A stretch of DNA of 64,000 bases from Holophagae bacterium. Lineage in GTDB: Bacteria > Acidobacteriota > Holophagae > Acanthopleuribacterales > Acanthopleuribacteraceae. The stretch is from positions 372,001-436,000 of the forward strand of contig JAJCXM010000022.1 in NCBI GenBank assembly GCA_029263455.1. Direction: 5' to 3'. The position numbers and the translations under genes are program-made. The notes under the pieces were generated by a model. It did no database searches. It was not told the DNA's origin and saw only the letters and a program-made list of their open reading frames with translations. Of this stretch, positions 16,794-25,720 are shown piece by piece (the first letter of the stretch is position 1; every line of letters starts with the position of its first letter).

Positions 16794-17627
16794 ATGGCTG
16801 ACGATCTTGTCGTACACATTGTTTCTGATTCGACCGGAGATACGGCGATGACAATGGTCAATGCCGTAGGGGTTCAGTTCAAGCGTGACCAAATCTATAT
16901 CAGGCGCCACTACAATATACGTACCAACACTCAAGTGGACATGGTGATAAGACACGTAACCCGCGAGCCTGGACTCGTAGTTTTCACTATGGCAAACACG
17001 GAGTTAAGCGCCTATTTTTCGCGGTTGTGCGCGGAACGTGATGTAGCCTGCGTGGATTTGTTGGGCCCCCTGTTTGACGTGTTCTCGCGTCATTTTGGCG
17101 AACGAGAAGAGCGGGCCGGCGCGTTTCACGCCATAAACGACTCGTACTTTAAACGTATCGAAGCCATCGAATTCACTTTGGGTCATGACGACAATCAAAG
17201 CGTGCATACGCTTGGTCTTGCAGATGTGGTCCTCGTTGGCGTCTCCAGAACTTCAAAGACGCCTGTAAGCATGTACCTGGCGATACAACATGGGCTTAAA
17301 GTGGCCAATATAGCGCTGGCCTATGGTCTAGAGCCGCCAGAGGAATTGATCAAAGCCTCTGCAAATCGAATTGTTGGGCTGACCATTCAACCGGGACGGT
17401 TAGTGGAAATTCGTCGCTCAAGACTAGGTAAATTAGACCCGAGGCCTGGCTCCAACTATGCCGATGAATCATATGTGTTTCGGGAGATTGAAATGGCGGA
17501 GCGCTACTTCAGAAAGAACCCGCGCTGGCCCGTGATTGATGTGTCGGATCGCAGTATCGAGGAGACCGCGACCCTAATCCTTGATAAGGTATACGGACGA
17601 GTGCGACCTATTAAGAGTAATCAATAG
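16794..17627 (+). CDS. Pyruvate,phosphate dikinase / PEP synthase regulatory protein (DUF299 kinase-pyrophosphorylase)
   Basis: The product of 277 residues from ATG 16794 starts VVHIVSDSTGDTA, the conserved N-terminus of the DUF299 family, so a 34-codon upstream extension is excluded. A P-loop-like GVSRTSKTP lies at 149-157, followed by MYLAIQHGLKVANIAL and the C-terminal NPRWPVIDVSDRSIEETA. These bifunctional enzymes use ADP to phosphorylate, and Pi to dephosphorylate, a threonine of PPDK or PEP synthase, switching gluconeogenic flux. Neither target gene lies in this window, so PPDK versus PEP-synthase specificity is not resolved. The ribosome site is weak (GGTGG, 3 bases away). Confidence 0.93.
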   Translation: MADDLVVHIVSDSTGDTAMTMVNAVGVQFKRDQIYIRRHYNIRTNTQVDMVIRHVTREPGLVVFTMANTELSAYFSRLCAERDVACVDLLGPLFDVFSRHFGEREERAGAFHAINDSYFKRIEAIEFTLGHDDNQSVHTLGLADVVLVGVSRTSKTPVSMYLAIQHGLKVANIALAYGLEPPEELIKASANRIVGLTIQPGRLVEIRRSRLGKLDPRPGSNYADESYVFREIEMAERYFRKNPRWPVIDVSDRSIEETATLILDKVYGRVRPIKSNQ

Positions 17628-17649
17628 GTTGAGAATGAGAGGAATGTAT

Positions 17650-18438
17650 ATGAAAAGCATTTTATTTATCTTGGCGCTTACGCCAACTTGGGCCCAGGAA
17701 GGCCCTTCTGCTTTGGAAGATGCTCTCTGGAAGGGAAGCCTCGTCATTCATGCTGGCGGTGATTTGCAAAACCAGTACTTGGCCAATACGGTTTCAGAGG
17801 CCGGTAACCTAAATGGATTCACAAAAGAAAAATCCACCCTGAACGTGGACATGAACGTGCGTATCGATTTTTTGGTTAGCGCACTTGGCGAATTCACGTT
17901 TTTTCTGGTTCATGACCTTAAAGGTAGCGAAACGACCCACGTCGAGCACAAGTCCATTGAAGAAGAAGAACAAATCCTTGAAGGTGGCATCAAAGCCCCG
18001 TTGCAAGTGCAGTTCGTTGAGAATGGCCACCGCGATGTGAAATATGAAGGCTCTGGAGAACACTCAGAATCCCGATTTTCTTTAGGCCATATTCGCATGA
18101 CACCCAAAGGAAATATGAAAAAGAAGGGTGAGCTACATATTGAAGGAGATTTGACTTTCCGCTACCCAGGAGAAGGTAATTATCGAGCGGAAAAGGAAAG
18201 ACAACCTCCTTCGGACGATTACGCTCGTTTGTTTGAAGAGGCTCAGGTCAAGCAATCGTTAACGGTTCCCATGACCTTTCATGCCACGGTGAAATTCAAA
18301 AAGAAACTGGCTCAAGGGTCCATGTCCGTCAAAATTGACATGGAAAACCCGTTTAAACATGACGACGAAATCGGACGTGACATTCCAACTAATCACATCA
18401 AAACAACGGGAACGGTGACGATGGAAGCCCTGTATTAG
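17650..18438 (+). CDS. Secreted charged protein of unknown function
   Basis: ATG 17650 (with GAGAGGA upstream) opens a short signal peptide, MKSILFILALTPTWA, with cleavage before QE; a longer frame that overlaps the previous gene is rejected. The mature part, about 247 residues, is rich in Lys, Glu and His and alternates strand-like segments (SLVIHAGGDLQ, LNVDMNVRIDFLV, SLTVPMTFHATVKF, SMSVKIDMENPF) with charged linkers. This suggests a beta-structured periplasmic or outer-membrane-associated protein. I do not recognise a family. It is 22 bases downstream of the regulatory kinase gene and convergent with the FAH-family hydrolase gene. There are no cysteines in the mature part. Confidence 0.6.
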   Translation: MKSILFILALTPTWAQEGPSALEDALWKGSLVIHAGGDLQNQYLANTVSEAGNLNGFTKEKSTLNVDMNVRIDFLVSALGEFTFFLVHDLKGSETTHVEHKSIEEEEQILEGGIKAPLQVQFVENGHRDVKYEGSGEHSESRFSLGHIRMTPKGNMKKKGELHIEGDLTFRYPGEGNYRAEKERQPPSDDYARLFEEAQVKQSLTVPMTFHATVKFKKKLAQGSMSVKIDMENPFKHDDEIGRDIPTNHIKTTGTVTMEALY

Positions 18439-18458
18439 AGAAGAGAATTGGACAGGTG

Positions 18459-19451
18459 TCAGGCGTGAGGCTTCACGCCAACCACCTTCTGATTTATGGC
18501 TCCAAAAAGTGATTGCCCTGATGGTTCTTTCATCTCGATACGGATTCGATCTCCAACTTTCATAAACGGCGTTTTAGCTGCGCCCTCATGAATAATCTCC
18601 AACATGCGCTTCTCTGCCAAACAACTGCTGCCTTTGGCTGTGTCTTCGTTGGATACGGTGCCACTACCGATGATTGTACCGGCAGCCAGCCGCCGTGTTC
18701 TTGCTGCGTGTGCGATCAAATCAGCGAACGAAAAGTGCATGTGGCCAGCGTCGGCATGTCCAAATTGTGTTTCATTGTAATGTACCAGTAATGGCAGATG
18801 AACCCGGCCATCACGCCACGCATCGCCCAGTTCGTCAGGCGTTATCGCAAACGGCGCAAAAGCGGACGAGGGTTTTGATTGCAGAAACCCAAAGCCCTGT
18901 TTCAGTTCAGCAGGTATTAGGCCTCGCAGAGACACATCGTTGATGATGACGATCAAGCGCACGTAATTGAGGGCATTTTCTGCTGAGACGCCAAGTGGCA
19001 CATCATCTACAATCACGCCTACTTCGCCTTCAAAGTCAGTTCCATGACTGAAATCGGTCTGAGGAATATCTTCATCAGGGGCCAAAAACACATCGCTTCC
19101 GCCTTGGTACATGAGCGGGACGGTCATTAACGTCTCGGGCGGCGCCGCGTTTCGAGCTTGACGAACAAGCCTCACATGTTGAATGTAAGCCGAACCGTCC
19201 ATCCATCCTACGGCTCTTGGCAATGGCGAATGAAAGTCTTTTTCGTTGACCGTGAATGCTTGATCACACTCACCTTGGTTAAGCTGCTCGTATCTCTGGG
19301 AAAGTGGCTCTTGGACGTCTCCCCAATTTTCGATGGCAGATCGTAGGTTGGGCGTAATGTCCGTTGCGCGCACTGCTAGCAAATTATCGCGTGAGACCAC
19401 AACCAATTCACCGTCTCGCAGTGTGGGATGTTTTAAGCTTCCGAGTTTCAT
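18459..19451 (-). CDS. Fumarylacetoacetate hydrolase family protein (probable fumarylacetoacetase)
   Basis: The 330-residue protein has the FAH fold signatures: DFSHGTDFEGEVGVIVDD with the metal-binding Asp-Glu-Glu pattern, INDVSLRGLIP, QSKPSSAFAPFAITPDEL, GTIIGSGTVSNEDTAKGSSCLAEKR and a basic C-terminal VGDRIRIEM. These enzymes cleave C-C bonds of beta-diketo acids. It is divergently arranged with a zeta-class GST/maleylacetoacetate isomerase gene 248 bases away, so fumarylacetoacetase, the last step of tyrosine catabolism, is the best reading. The length fits the bacterial 330-residue form rather than the 420-residue eukaryotic type. No homogentisate dioxygenase or HPPD gene is visible here. 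Confidence 0.85.
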   Translation of the reverse strand: MKLGSLKHPTLRDGELVVVSRDNLLAVRATDITPNLRSAIENWGDVQEPLSQRYEQLNQGECDQAFTVNEKDFHSPLPRAVGWMDGSAYIQHVRLVRQARNAAPPETLMTVPLMYQGGSDVFLAPDEDIPQTDFSHGTDFEGEVGVIVDDVPLGVSAENALNYVRLIVIINDVSLRGLIPAELKQGFGFLQSKPSSAFAPFAITPDELGDAWRDGRVHLPLLVHYNETQFGHADAGHMHFSFADLIAHAARTRRLAAGTIIGSGTVSNEDTAKGSSCLAEKRMLEIIHEGAAKTPFMKVGDRIRIEMKEPSGQSLFGAINQKVVGVKPHA

Positions 19452-19699
19452 AATGGCACTTCCCTTCGAGTTGTCAAAGCGCGGGCATCATAACAATTTG
19501 CGCGGTGCGCATCTAGCGCGAATTTGTCTTAATGACCACATTCAGCTTCTTTTTGGGTCAGATGATGAAGGCAATAGAGCCACATTTCAGTTGGAACTTG
19601 CCAGTTTTCGCCGACTTATGCTTTAGAATTGCTAAACGCAATATGGGCTATCTACTCCTGCGATGGCACAGCAATACGCATTTATGATTAGGAGATTAT

Positions 19700-20359
19700 G
19701 TGAGTCTAACCCTGTTCAGCTACTACCGCAGCTCGTGCTCTTATCGGGTGCGAATCGCCTTGAACCTAAAAAAACTTGAATATCAAATCAACACCGTCCA
19801 TTTAGTGCAGGATGGTGGTCAACAGAATCGTGCAGAGTACGTGGCATTGAACTCAATGCGACATGTACCTACCTTGGTGCATGATGATCGAGTCATCGCC
19901 GAATCTGTCGCTATTATTGAATACCTGGATCATCGTTACGATCAACCTAAACTCATACCCAAGGATCCCTACCAAGCGGCCAAAGTGCGTCAACTGGTTG
20001 AAATCGTCAATAGTGGCATCCAGCCGCTCCAGAATTTGAAAGTCATGCAATATGTCGAATCTCAGTTAGGTGGAGACAAATTAGCATTCGCTCGCCATTG
20101 GATTGAACAAGGCCTTGATGCATTAGAAGCGACCATGAAACCTCTAGCAGGTGAATACTCGCTGGCAAATAGCCTCAGCGCAGCTGACTGTTACCTGATC
20201 CCTCAACTCTACAACGCGCGTCGACTGGGTATCGATACGTCGGTCTTTGCAACCCTGAATCGGGTCGATCAGAATTGCCGAAGCCAAAGCAGCTTTCAGA
20301 AGGCTCATCCAAGCCAACAACCGGATACACCCGATGAGCTACGTCACGAAAATCTCTGA
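19700..20359 (+). CDS. maiA: Maleylacetoacetate isomerase (zeta-class glutathione S-transferase)
   Basis: The 219-residue product carries the zeta-GST active-site motif SSCSYRVRIAL (Ser11, Ser12, Cys13), then the glutathione-binding VPTLVHDDRVIAESVAIIEYLD and the NSGIQPLQNL segment typical of maleylacetoacetate isomerases. It converts maleylacetoacetate to fumarylacetoacetate using glutathione, the step just before the FAH-family hydrolase encoded divergently at 18459-19451. The start is GTG 19700, with AGGAGA just upstream; the ATG at 19698 runs immediately into a stop. The C-terminus ends with the expected HPSQQPDTPDE region, slightly longer than usual. Confidence 0.9.
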   Translation: MSLTLFSYYRSSCSYRVRIALNLKKLEYQINTVHLVQDGGQQNRAEYVALNSMRHVPTLVHDDRVIAESVAIIEYLDHRYDQPKLIPKDPYQAAKVRQLVEIVNSGIQPLQNLKVMQYVESQLGGDKLAFARHWIEQGLDALEATMKPLAGEYSLANSLSAADCYLIPQLYNARRLGIDTSVFATLNRVDQNCRSQSSFQKAHPSQQPDTPDELRHENL

Positions 20360-20423
20360 ATGTACTTGATTTCCATGAATTCGTGAGATGATATTTAAGC
20401 AACACGGGTTGTAGGAGGGCCGA

Positions 20424-21140
20424 ATGCGTCTTTTGTTTATGTTTTTCACTCTATCCTGTCTTGCCTACAGTCAGGCAACATTCCAGGAACAGGCGCAACG
20501 ATTACAGAACATATTTGGCTATCTTATCGATTTTAGAGCTGCTGCAGCGCCTACCGTTTTCGATAAAACGACCTTAGAAGTTGTGCTCGACCTAACACCA
20601 CAACCCAGTATCGATACGCGTGTTGGCATCAAGGAAGAAGATGTCGAGCCACCAGAAGTGGTGCCTAAATTACGTGGCCGCATTCATCTGAAGAATGGAC
20701 TCATGTTAGGCGGTGCTTATGCCCCTGGCTTGGATTTCGAAGGTTATAAAGCCGAGTTTGTGGCTGTGGAGTTGGGCTGGCGCAAGTCGTTTGGTGCTTG
20801 GTCGGGTGGCATTCGTGGCTCGTATATAGATGGCGATGTCGAAGGACCGATCACCGAAGTCGATTTGGATGATCTTTTCACTTTCACCAATATGGGTGTC
20901 GATGTTTCCGTCGCACGAACTTGGAATGCTTGGACAGGCTATGGCTTTGTGGGTATCAACGACATCGAGACGGAACTTGACGTCGCCATTGATGGGGTGC
21001 ACCTTGTCAATGATGATGATGCCGTTTACGGAGGGTTAGGCATTCAATGGGCCTCCAAACGCTGGGCGTTTACGCTCGAACAGCATGCAACGGACGACTA
21101 TTTGCAACATCTAATCGTGTCCGTCGCTTTTCGGTTTTAG
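20424..21140 (+). CDS. Outer membrane beta-barrel protein, unknown function
   Basis: The 238-residue protein has a signal peptide MRLLFMFFTLSCLAYS with cleavage near AYS-QA. Alternating amphipathic strands follow (LMLGGAYAPGLDF, FVAVELGWRKSF, WSGGIRGSYIDG, VDVSVARTWN, TGYGFVGIND, VYGGLGIQW, WAFTLEQHA), and the final strand ends SVAFRF, the terminal-Phe signature recognised by BamA. About eight strands are apparent, as in OmpW/OmpA-like small barrels. It is 9 bases before the diheme cytochrome lipoprotein gene and probably in the same operon. No specific substrate can be proposed. Confidence 0.75.
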   Translation: MRLLFMFFTLSCLAYSQATFQEQAQRLQNIFGYLIDFRAAAAPTVFDKTTLEVVLDLTPQPSIDTRVGIKEEDVEPPEVVPKLRGRIHLKNGLMLGGAYAPGLDFEGYKAEFVAVELGWRKSFGAWSGGIRGSYIDGDVEGPITEVDLDDLFTFTNMGVDVSVARTWNAWTGYGFVGINDIETELDVAIDGVHLVNDDDAVYGGLGIQWASKRWAFTLEQHATDDYLQHLIVSVAFRF

Positions 21141-21149
21141 GGGGTAAAA

Positions 21150-21830
21150 ATGTATCGAACCTATGTCGCTTGTATGTGCCTGGTGTTTAGTGTCATATCT
21201 TGCTCCGATGCGGATACATTGGCAGACGAGCCACCCCCAGAAGTAGTTATTAGTGGTACGCCGACTTATAGCAACGGTGTTGGTGAATTGCTGGCGCTCA
21301 AATGCGGCTATTGTCATGTGTTTCCAGCAGGTGATTTGTCGCCCGACAACGTTCCAGATATGGATTTGAACCTATATGAGACACGACGTGTCGGTGAAGT
21401 CAATGTGGCTGGAGCCGACTCATTGGGACGCTGGATTCATGAAGGCATTCTCGATCACGCTGTCGATAAGTTCAAACTGATCGCTAGCCCTAGGCGCATG
21501 CCGCTGGACTATGGGACGCAACTAACAAACCGCGAGAAAGATGCCCTTGAAGCCTGGAGCGACTTAGCGACGCCTAGGGGCGATGAAGTGCCACCTGCGG
21601 CTGGTAACCTTCAGGCAGGTGCCGAAATTTACCCTGCTTGCGGAAGCTGCCACGGCGATGAAGGTGGCGGATTCTCCGACTTTGCGCCCAAGATCAGACG
21701 TTCGCACGTCACCATTTCGAAGATCAAGAGTATGTGGTTGTACCGGGCCGGTCAGTTTACGCCGCTCACGGATTCGCAAGCGGCTGACCTGAGATCTTAC
21801 ATTGTTACGCTTGATGATCTGGAGGATTGA
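21150..21830 (+). CDS. Diheme cytochrome c-type lipoprotein
   Basis: The 226-residue protein has a lipobox VISC (Cys18) after a hydrophobic signal and two c-type heme sites, CGYCH (52-56) and CGSCH (164-168). Each sits in its own cytochrome-c-like domain; the first is followed by [10 protein letters not shown] (Met117 is a possible axial ligand) and by the helix [16 protein letters not shown]. It should be anchored to a membrane facing the periplasm and carry electrons. The neighbouring outer-membrane barrel could be a partner, but no oxidase or dehydrogenase adjoins it. Its 3' end overlaps the convergent argF gene by 26 bases. Confidence 0.88.
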   Translation: MYRTYVACMCLVFSVISCSDADTLADEPPPEVVISGTPTYSNGVGELLALKCGYCHVFPAGDLSPDNVPDMDLNLYETRRVGEVNVAGADSLGRWIHEGILDHAVDKFKLIASPRRMPLDYGTQLTNREKDALEAWSDLATPRGDEVPPAAGNLQAGAEIYPACGSCHGDEGGGFSDFAPKIRRSHVTISKIKSMWLYRAGQFTPLTDSQAADLRSYIVTLDDLED

Positions 21831-22800
21831 TGGTTGCCACCATGACTGCTTTGATGGTGTGCATGCGGTTCTCTGCTTGATCAAATACGCGTGAACGTGT
21901 TCCGGAAAACACCTCATCGGTGACTTCACAAATGTCCGGAAACTTTTTTGCCAATTCGGTTTCATGATTGTGGAATGCTGGCAAACAGTGGAGAAAGATT
22001 GAGTCGGCTCTTCCCGTCTTGGCAAACATCTCTGCATCCACCCGATACGGCTTCAGCAACGCGATACGGTCACTGATCATGTCTTCCTCACCCATGGAAG
22101 CCCAAACATCGGTGTAAATGACACGTGCGTCTTTTACGCCTTTAGCCACATCGTCCGTCACGGTTATTTTGGCGCCCGACTGGGAAGCGAACTCCGAACA
22201 CATCTTTAGGATTTCTGGGTCAGGTTGTAGGCTTTTTGGGGTGACGATGCGAAAATCGATGCCGAGTTTGGCTGCAATGACCATCAAAGAGTTAGCCATG
22301 TTGTTGCGGCCGTCGCCCGTGTAAGCAAAGACGAGATTGTTTAAGTCGCCAAATTCCTCTTGAACCGTTAAATAGTCAGCCAAAACTTGGGTAGGGTGAT
22401 AGCGATCCGTTAGCCCATTCCAAACTGGAACGCCTGCATGGGCGGCTAATTCTTCGACTGTTCGGTGCGCGAAACCTCGAAATTGAATACCGTCAAACAT
22501 GCGGCCTAATACGCGGGCTGTATCAGCGATGGTCTCCTTCTTGCCAATCTGGATATCGTTCTTGCCCAAATACTCAGGGTGCGCACCTTCGTCGTAAGCC
22601 GCAACCACAAACGCACAGCGCGTACGTGTCGATGGTTTCTCGAAAATTAGCGCGATATTCTTGTTTGCTAGGTGTTTGTTGTAGTGGCCTGCTTTTTTTT
22701 GCGCCTTTAGATCGGCGGAAAACTTCAATAATGCGAGTATTTCTGTGGACGAATAATCGGCTAGGGTCACCAGTGATCGACCCATCAAATTAAGGCTCAT
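21805..22800 (-). CDS. argF: Ornithine carbamoyltransferase
   Basis: The 331-residue enzyme shows the carbamoyl-phosphate site [12 protein letters not shown] (STRTR at 57-61), [38 protein letters not shown] and the ornithine-binding HCLPAF (271-274). It makes citrulline from ornithine and carbamoyl phosphate in arginine synthesis. It lies 15 bases downstream of fabI on the same strand, an unusual pairing that suggests a mixed housekeeping operon apt-fabI-argF. No other arg genes are close. Length and motifs match the trimeric anabolic enzyme. Confidence 0.96.
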   Translation of the reverse strand: MSLNLMGRSLVTLADYSSTEILALLKFSADLKAQKKAGHYNKHLANKNIALIFEKPSTRTRCAFVVAAYDEGAHPEYLGKNDIQIGKKETIADTARVLGRMFDGIQFRGFAHRTVEELAAHAGVPVWNGLTDRYHPTQVLADYLTVQEEFGDLNNLVFAYTGDGRNNMANSLMVIAAKLGIDFRIVTPKSLQPDPEILKMCSEFASQSGAKITVTDDVAKGVKDARVIYTDVWASMGEEDMISDRIALLKPYRVDAEMFAKTGRADSIFLHCLPAFHNHETELAKKFPDICEVTDEVFSGTRSRVFDQAENRMHTIKAVMVATINPPDHQA

Positions 22801-22815
22801 ACTTTTTTCCCTTCT

Positions 22816-23586
22816 TTACATGCCTATGGCGTGAAATCCTGCGTCGACGTGAATGGTTTCTGCCGTGACGCCAGACGACAAATCGCTGAGCAAGAAGACG
22901 CCTACTTTGCCGACCTCTTCCTGACTGATATTCCGTCGCAACGGCGCTGTCTCACTGACGTGATCAAGAATGCTTGCGAAGCCCGATACGCCCGCAGCAG
23001 CAAGCGTTCTGATGGGGCCTGGCGAGACAATATTTACTCTTATCTGATGGGGACCTAGATCGGCAGCTAAGTACTTGGCCGACATCTCCAGCGCCGCCTT
23101 TGCGACGCCCATCATATTGTAGTTCTTAAAAACGCGTTCGCCACCCAGATAACTCATGCAGATGATGCTACCGCCACGCTCTTGCATAAGTGGCCTTGCG
23201 TGCTTGGCTAATGTAACTAACGAGTAAGCCGAAATGTCGTTCGCTAAGGCAAAGCCGTCACGTGAGGTGTCGGTGAATCCGCCCTTGAGGTCGTCGCGGT
23301 TTGCGAATGCGATTGAGTGAACCAAACCGTCCAAGTGTCCCCAAGTCTCTTTTAGATGAGAGAACAGCGCTTCCAACTCTTCGTCTTTGGAAACATCGCA
23401 GGGTAATAAAGTGACGCCCTCAAGATCTTTGGTCACCTTTTCCACATTCACTTTGAGACGTTCACTCTGGTAGGTCACCGCTATTTGGGCTCCAGCATTT
23501 ATACAAGCTTGGGCGATGCCCCAAGCGATAGATCGATGGTTGGCAATGCCTAGAATGAGTATCTTTTTGCCTTCTAATAGTTGCAT
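22816..23586 (-). CDS. fabI: Enoyl-ACP reductase FabI
   Basis: The 256-residue short-chain dehydrogenase has the FabI-type nucleotide site GIANHRSIAWGIAQ, the catalytic Tyr/Lys set SYLGGERVFKNYNMMGVAKAALE (Tyr146, Tyr156, Lys163) and the C-terminal VDAGFHAIGM. It reduces trans-2-enoyl-ACP with NADH in the last step of each fatty acid elongation cycle. It is a housekeeping enzyme; its acyl-ACP products could feed the polyketide cluster at 4-9 kb, which has no reductase of its own of this type. The stop codon is 15 bases upstream of argF. Confidence 0.96.
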   Translation of the reverse strand: MQLLEGKKILILGIANHRSIAWGIAQACINAGAQIAVTYQSERLKVNVEKVTKDLEGVTLLPCDVSKDEELEALFSHLKETWGHLDGLVHSIAFANRDDLKGGFTDTSRDGFALANDISAYSLVTLAKHARPLMQERGGSIICMSYLGGERVFKNYNMMGVAKAALEMSAKYLAADLGPHQIRVNIVSPGPIRTLAAAGVSGFASILDHVSETAPLRRNISQEEVGKVGVFLLSDLSSGVTAETIHVDAGFHAIGM

Positions 23587-23662
23587 TCTTCCTACCTTTC
23601 CGCTTTTGGTCCTAAAACCGTGACTGGTGAACGCTAATACAACAGATGTTGTTTTTCAAGCG

Positions 23663-24184
23663 CTATCCATAAAGGATTGAACTGTGAAGTTGTTTGTCGG
23701 CGAGGCGTGCTCGTCCGTTGAGGAAGCTCAGCTCAACAAGGAAACTGAGGCCAACAACCTCTGCGCCTAGGCGCTCGATTAATTTCACGGTGGCTTCAGC
23801 GGTCCCGCCAGTTGCAATCAAATCATCGACAATTAATACTTTGTCGCCGGCTTTGACAGCGTCGATATGGATTTCTAGATGATCTGTACCGTACTCCAAA
23901 TCGTAACTGATCTTTTCGGTATTATGGGGTAATTTCCCTGGTTTTCGAACCGGGCAGAAGCCGGCATTGAGCTGCAAGGCAACTAGAGGCCCAAAAATAA
24001 AGCCGCGAGACTCCATTCCCACCACGGTATCGATGCCTTTGCCCAGGAACGGCGCTGCAAGGTCATTAGCCGTCTCCCGTAGAGCGTCTGGATTGAGGAG
24101 CAAGGGTGTGATGTCCTTGAAAATAATTCCCTTCTTTGGGAAGTCAGGGATATCTCGAATGAGTGCTGCATATTCCGGATTCAT
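23663..24184 (-). CDS. apt: Adenine phosphoribosyltransferase
   Basis: The 173-residue protein starts with YAALIRDIPDFPKKGIIFKDITPLL and contains GMESRGFIFGPLVAL, VRKPGKLP and the PRPP-binding VLIVDDLIATGGTAEA (116-129), all diagnostic of Apt. It salvages adenine to AMP using PRPP. It lies on the minus strand between the acylphosphatase gene and fabI, with gaps of 64 and 76 bases, and may share their transcript. The length equals that of other bacterial Apt proteins. Confidence 0.96.
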   Translation of the reverse strand: MNPEYAALIRDIPDFPKKGIIFKDITPLLLNPDALRETANDLAAPFLGKGIDTVVGMESRGFIFGPLVALQLNAGFCPVRKPGKLPHNTEKISYDLEYGTDHLEIHIDAVKAGDKVLIVDDLIATGGTAEATVKLIERLGAEVVGLSFLVELSFLNGRARLADKQLHSSILYG

Positions 24185-24248
24185 GAATTACCTCTTAAAT
24201 TATTTGTTGTCCGCCACTATCAAGCCATGAATTAGAGCGGGAACAGCT

Positions 24249-24530
24249 TTAACGTGAAATAGTGAACTGAGTGTAAGTTATGTCTTCGTTCAGGTCCATT
24301 TCGTCAACTTGTGTCACTTTTGAAAATCGTGGCCCTTCGCGGATCTTTTGAATAAATGCGCTAAGCTCCGCATCCTCTGCAGCGACGTTTATTTCAACCG
24401 TTCCGTCAGCACAATTTCTAACCCAGCCAACCACACCAAGTTGCCGGGCTGCCTTCTGCGTGTAATAGCGAAAACCAACTCCCTGTACGCGACCCTGGAC
24501 CACCAAACGCCTGTGTTTCATGTCGCTCAT
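24249..24530 (-). CDS. acyP: Acylphosphatase
   Basis: From ATG 24530 the product is 93 residues, the normal size. It contains the phosphate-binding loop GRVQGVGFRYYTQKAA (Arg21) and the catalytic Asn in GWVRNCADGTVEI (Asn39). It hydrolyses acyl phosphates such as acetyl phosphate. A longer frame beginning at 24587 would overlap the divergent glycosyltransferase start region and is unnecessary; an ATG at 24521 is a second possible start. It is the first gene of a minus-strand run towards apt, fabI and argF. Confidence 0.93.
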   Translation of the reverse strand: MSDMKHRRLVVQGRVQGVGFRYYTQKAARQLGVVGWVRNCADGTVEINVAAEDAELSAFIQKIREGPRFSKVTQVDEMDLNEDITYTQFTISR

Positions 24531-24593
24531 TCTATCAGGGAAGTGCTTAACCTGGATATTGACGAATGGGCTCGACTGCGCAAGCATGTGAGT

Positions 24594-25328
24594 ATGCGCC
24601 CTTCATATGCCGTTCTCATAACCTGCTACAACGAAAAAGACCGTATCGGGCAAGTAATTCAAGATGTGCGGTCTCATACCGAACATCTTTTGGTGATTGA
24701 TGACGGTTCACGGGACGGTTCACGAGCCGCGATTCTTGCGACGGGTGCGCCTGCGCTCTTTCATGCGAGCAACCAAGGCAAAGGCGTGGCCATTCAAACG
24801 GGCCTTCGTGCACTTTTGTCGATGGACTATGACTACGTAGTTTTTATGGATGGCGATGGCCAACACGATCCTAACGATTTATCTACCTTCCTTGCTGAAG
24901 CGGATAAAGGCACCGAATTTATTTGTGGAAACCGCATGGCGGAAGTCGCAGCTATGCCATATAAACGCTTTTTCACCAATCGCATGGGTAGTTGGGCCCT
25001 TTCCTATATTGTGGGTGTGCGAATACCTGACACCATGGTTGGCTATCGCATGATCGCCACTTCTTTGTTGCGACGTTTCCCGCTTATCTCTAAGGGATTC
25101 ACAATCGAAACGGAAATCCTTATGCGTTGTTTTAAACACCAAATTAGCTTTGCCAATGTACCGGTGAAAACGATTTATCACCAAACCGACGACAACAAAT
25201 ATCGTGGATTCGTCGATTCTTGGCGTATCTTCTTTTTCTGTGGCGGCATGGAAGCCATGCAACACCGGATTCTTAAAACACAGCAACCTGCCGCTCTGAG
25301 AGCAGAGAGCCGCTTAACCTGGTCATAA
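24594..25328 (+). CDS. Family 2 glycosyltransferase (dolichyl/polyprenyl-phosphate glycosyltransferase-like)
   Basis: The 244-residue protein has the GT2 nucleotide-sugar site VLITCYNEKDRIGQVI, LLVIDDGSRDGS, NQGKGVAIQTGL, FMDGDGQHDP (DxD-type metal site) and GYRMIA followed by KGFTIETEIL. This is the pattern of soluble DPM1/UbiE-adjacent GT2 enzymes acting on polyprenyl phosphates or lipids. ATG 24594 is chosen because the GT2 domain starts three residues later; GTG 24588 is an alternative. The open frame upstream runs antisense through the acylphosphatase gene and is not coding. No transmembrane segment is evident. The acceptor is unknown. Confidence 0.85.
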   Translation: MRPSYAVLITCYNEKDRIGQVIQDVRSHTEHLLVIDDGSRDGSRAAILATGAPALFHASNQGKGVAIQTGLRALLSMDYDYVVFMDGDGQHDPNDLSTFLAEADKGTEFICGNRMAEVAAMPYKRFFTNRMGSWALSYIVGVRIPDTMVGYRMIATSLLRRFPLISKGFTIETEILMRCFKHQISFANVPVKTIYHQTDDNKYRGFVDSWRIFFFCGGMEAMQHRILKTQQPAALRAESRLTWS

Positions 25329-25408
25329 CGCCTGTTGACCAGCTAGGTGGGCATTGCTAAAGTGTGGGCTCGATTTGCCAACCGCTGGCAAGTCTTTTGG
25401 GGGGCTAC

Positions 25409-25717
25409 GTGACAGAGGCAAAAGTCGATGCAGCAACAGTCAGGAAGGTTGCGCAACTGGCGAACCTCGAATTTGATGAGAACGAGATTGATCAGGTAAC
25501 GCTAGACCTGGGATCTATGATTGCGCATATGGCCAAAATCGCTGAGTTAGATCTTTCGGGTGTCGCTCCTACCTTTACCGTATTTGATGAACGCGGCCCC
25601 TGGCGCGACGACAGCGTAAAAGCAAGTTTGGGGCAAGCTCAAGCACTACTTAATGCGCCGGATAAAGAGTCGGGTCACTTTTTGGTACCAAAAGTCATCC
25701 AAACGAAGAGGTCATAA
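25409..25717 (+). CDS. gatC: Asp-tRNA(Asn)/Glu-tRNA(Gln) amidotransferase subunit C
   Basis: The 102-residue product from GTG 25409, with a G-rich ribosome site at 25398-25404, shows the GatC pattern: VRKVAQLANLEFDENEID, MIAHMAKIAELDLSGVAPTF, LRDD-like PWRDDSV and a C-terminal SGHFLVPKVI. GatC stabilises the GatA-GatB complex that converts misacylated Glu-tRNA(Gln) and/or Asp-tRNA(Asn) to the amides. It is 3 bases upstream of gatA. gatB is not in the window, so it must be elsewhere. Confidence 0.93.
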   Translation: MTEAKVDAATVRKVAQLANLEFDENEIDQVTLDLGSMIAHMAKIAELDLSGVAPTFTVFDERGPWRDDSVKASLGQAQALLNAPDKESGHFLVPKVIQTKRS

Positions 25718-25720
25718 CCC

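Noticed and set aside
21564-22037. 157-codon minus-strand frame across the cytochrome gene end
   Set aside because: It is antisense to a diheme cytochrome with clear heme motifs and partly in another frame of argF; no family resemblance or ribosome site.
24348-24593. N-terminal extension of the GT2 glycosyltransferase frame
   Set aside because: It runs antisense through the well-conserved acylphosphatase gene; the GT2 domain begins right after ATG 24594.
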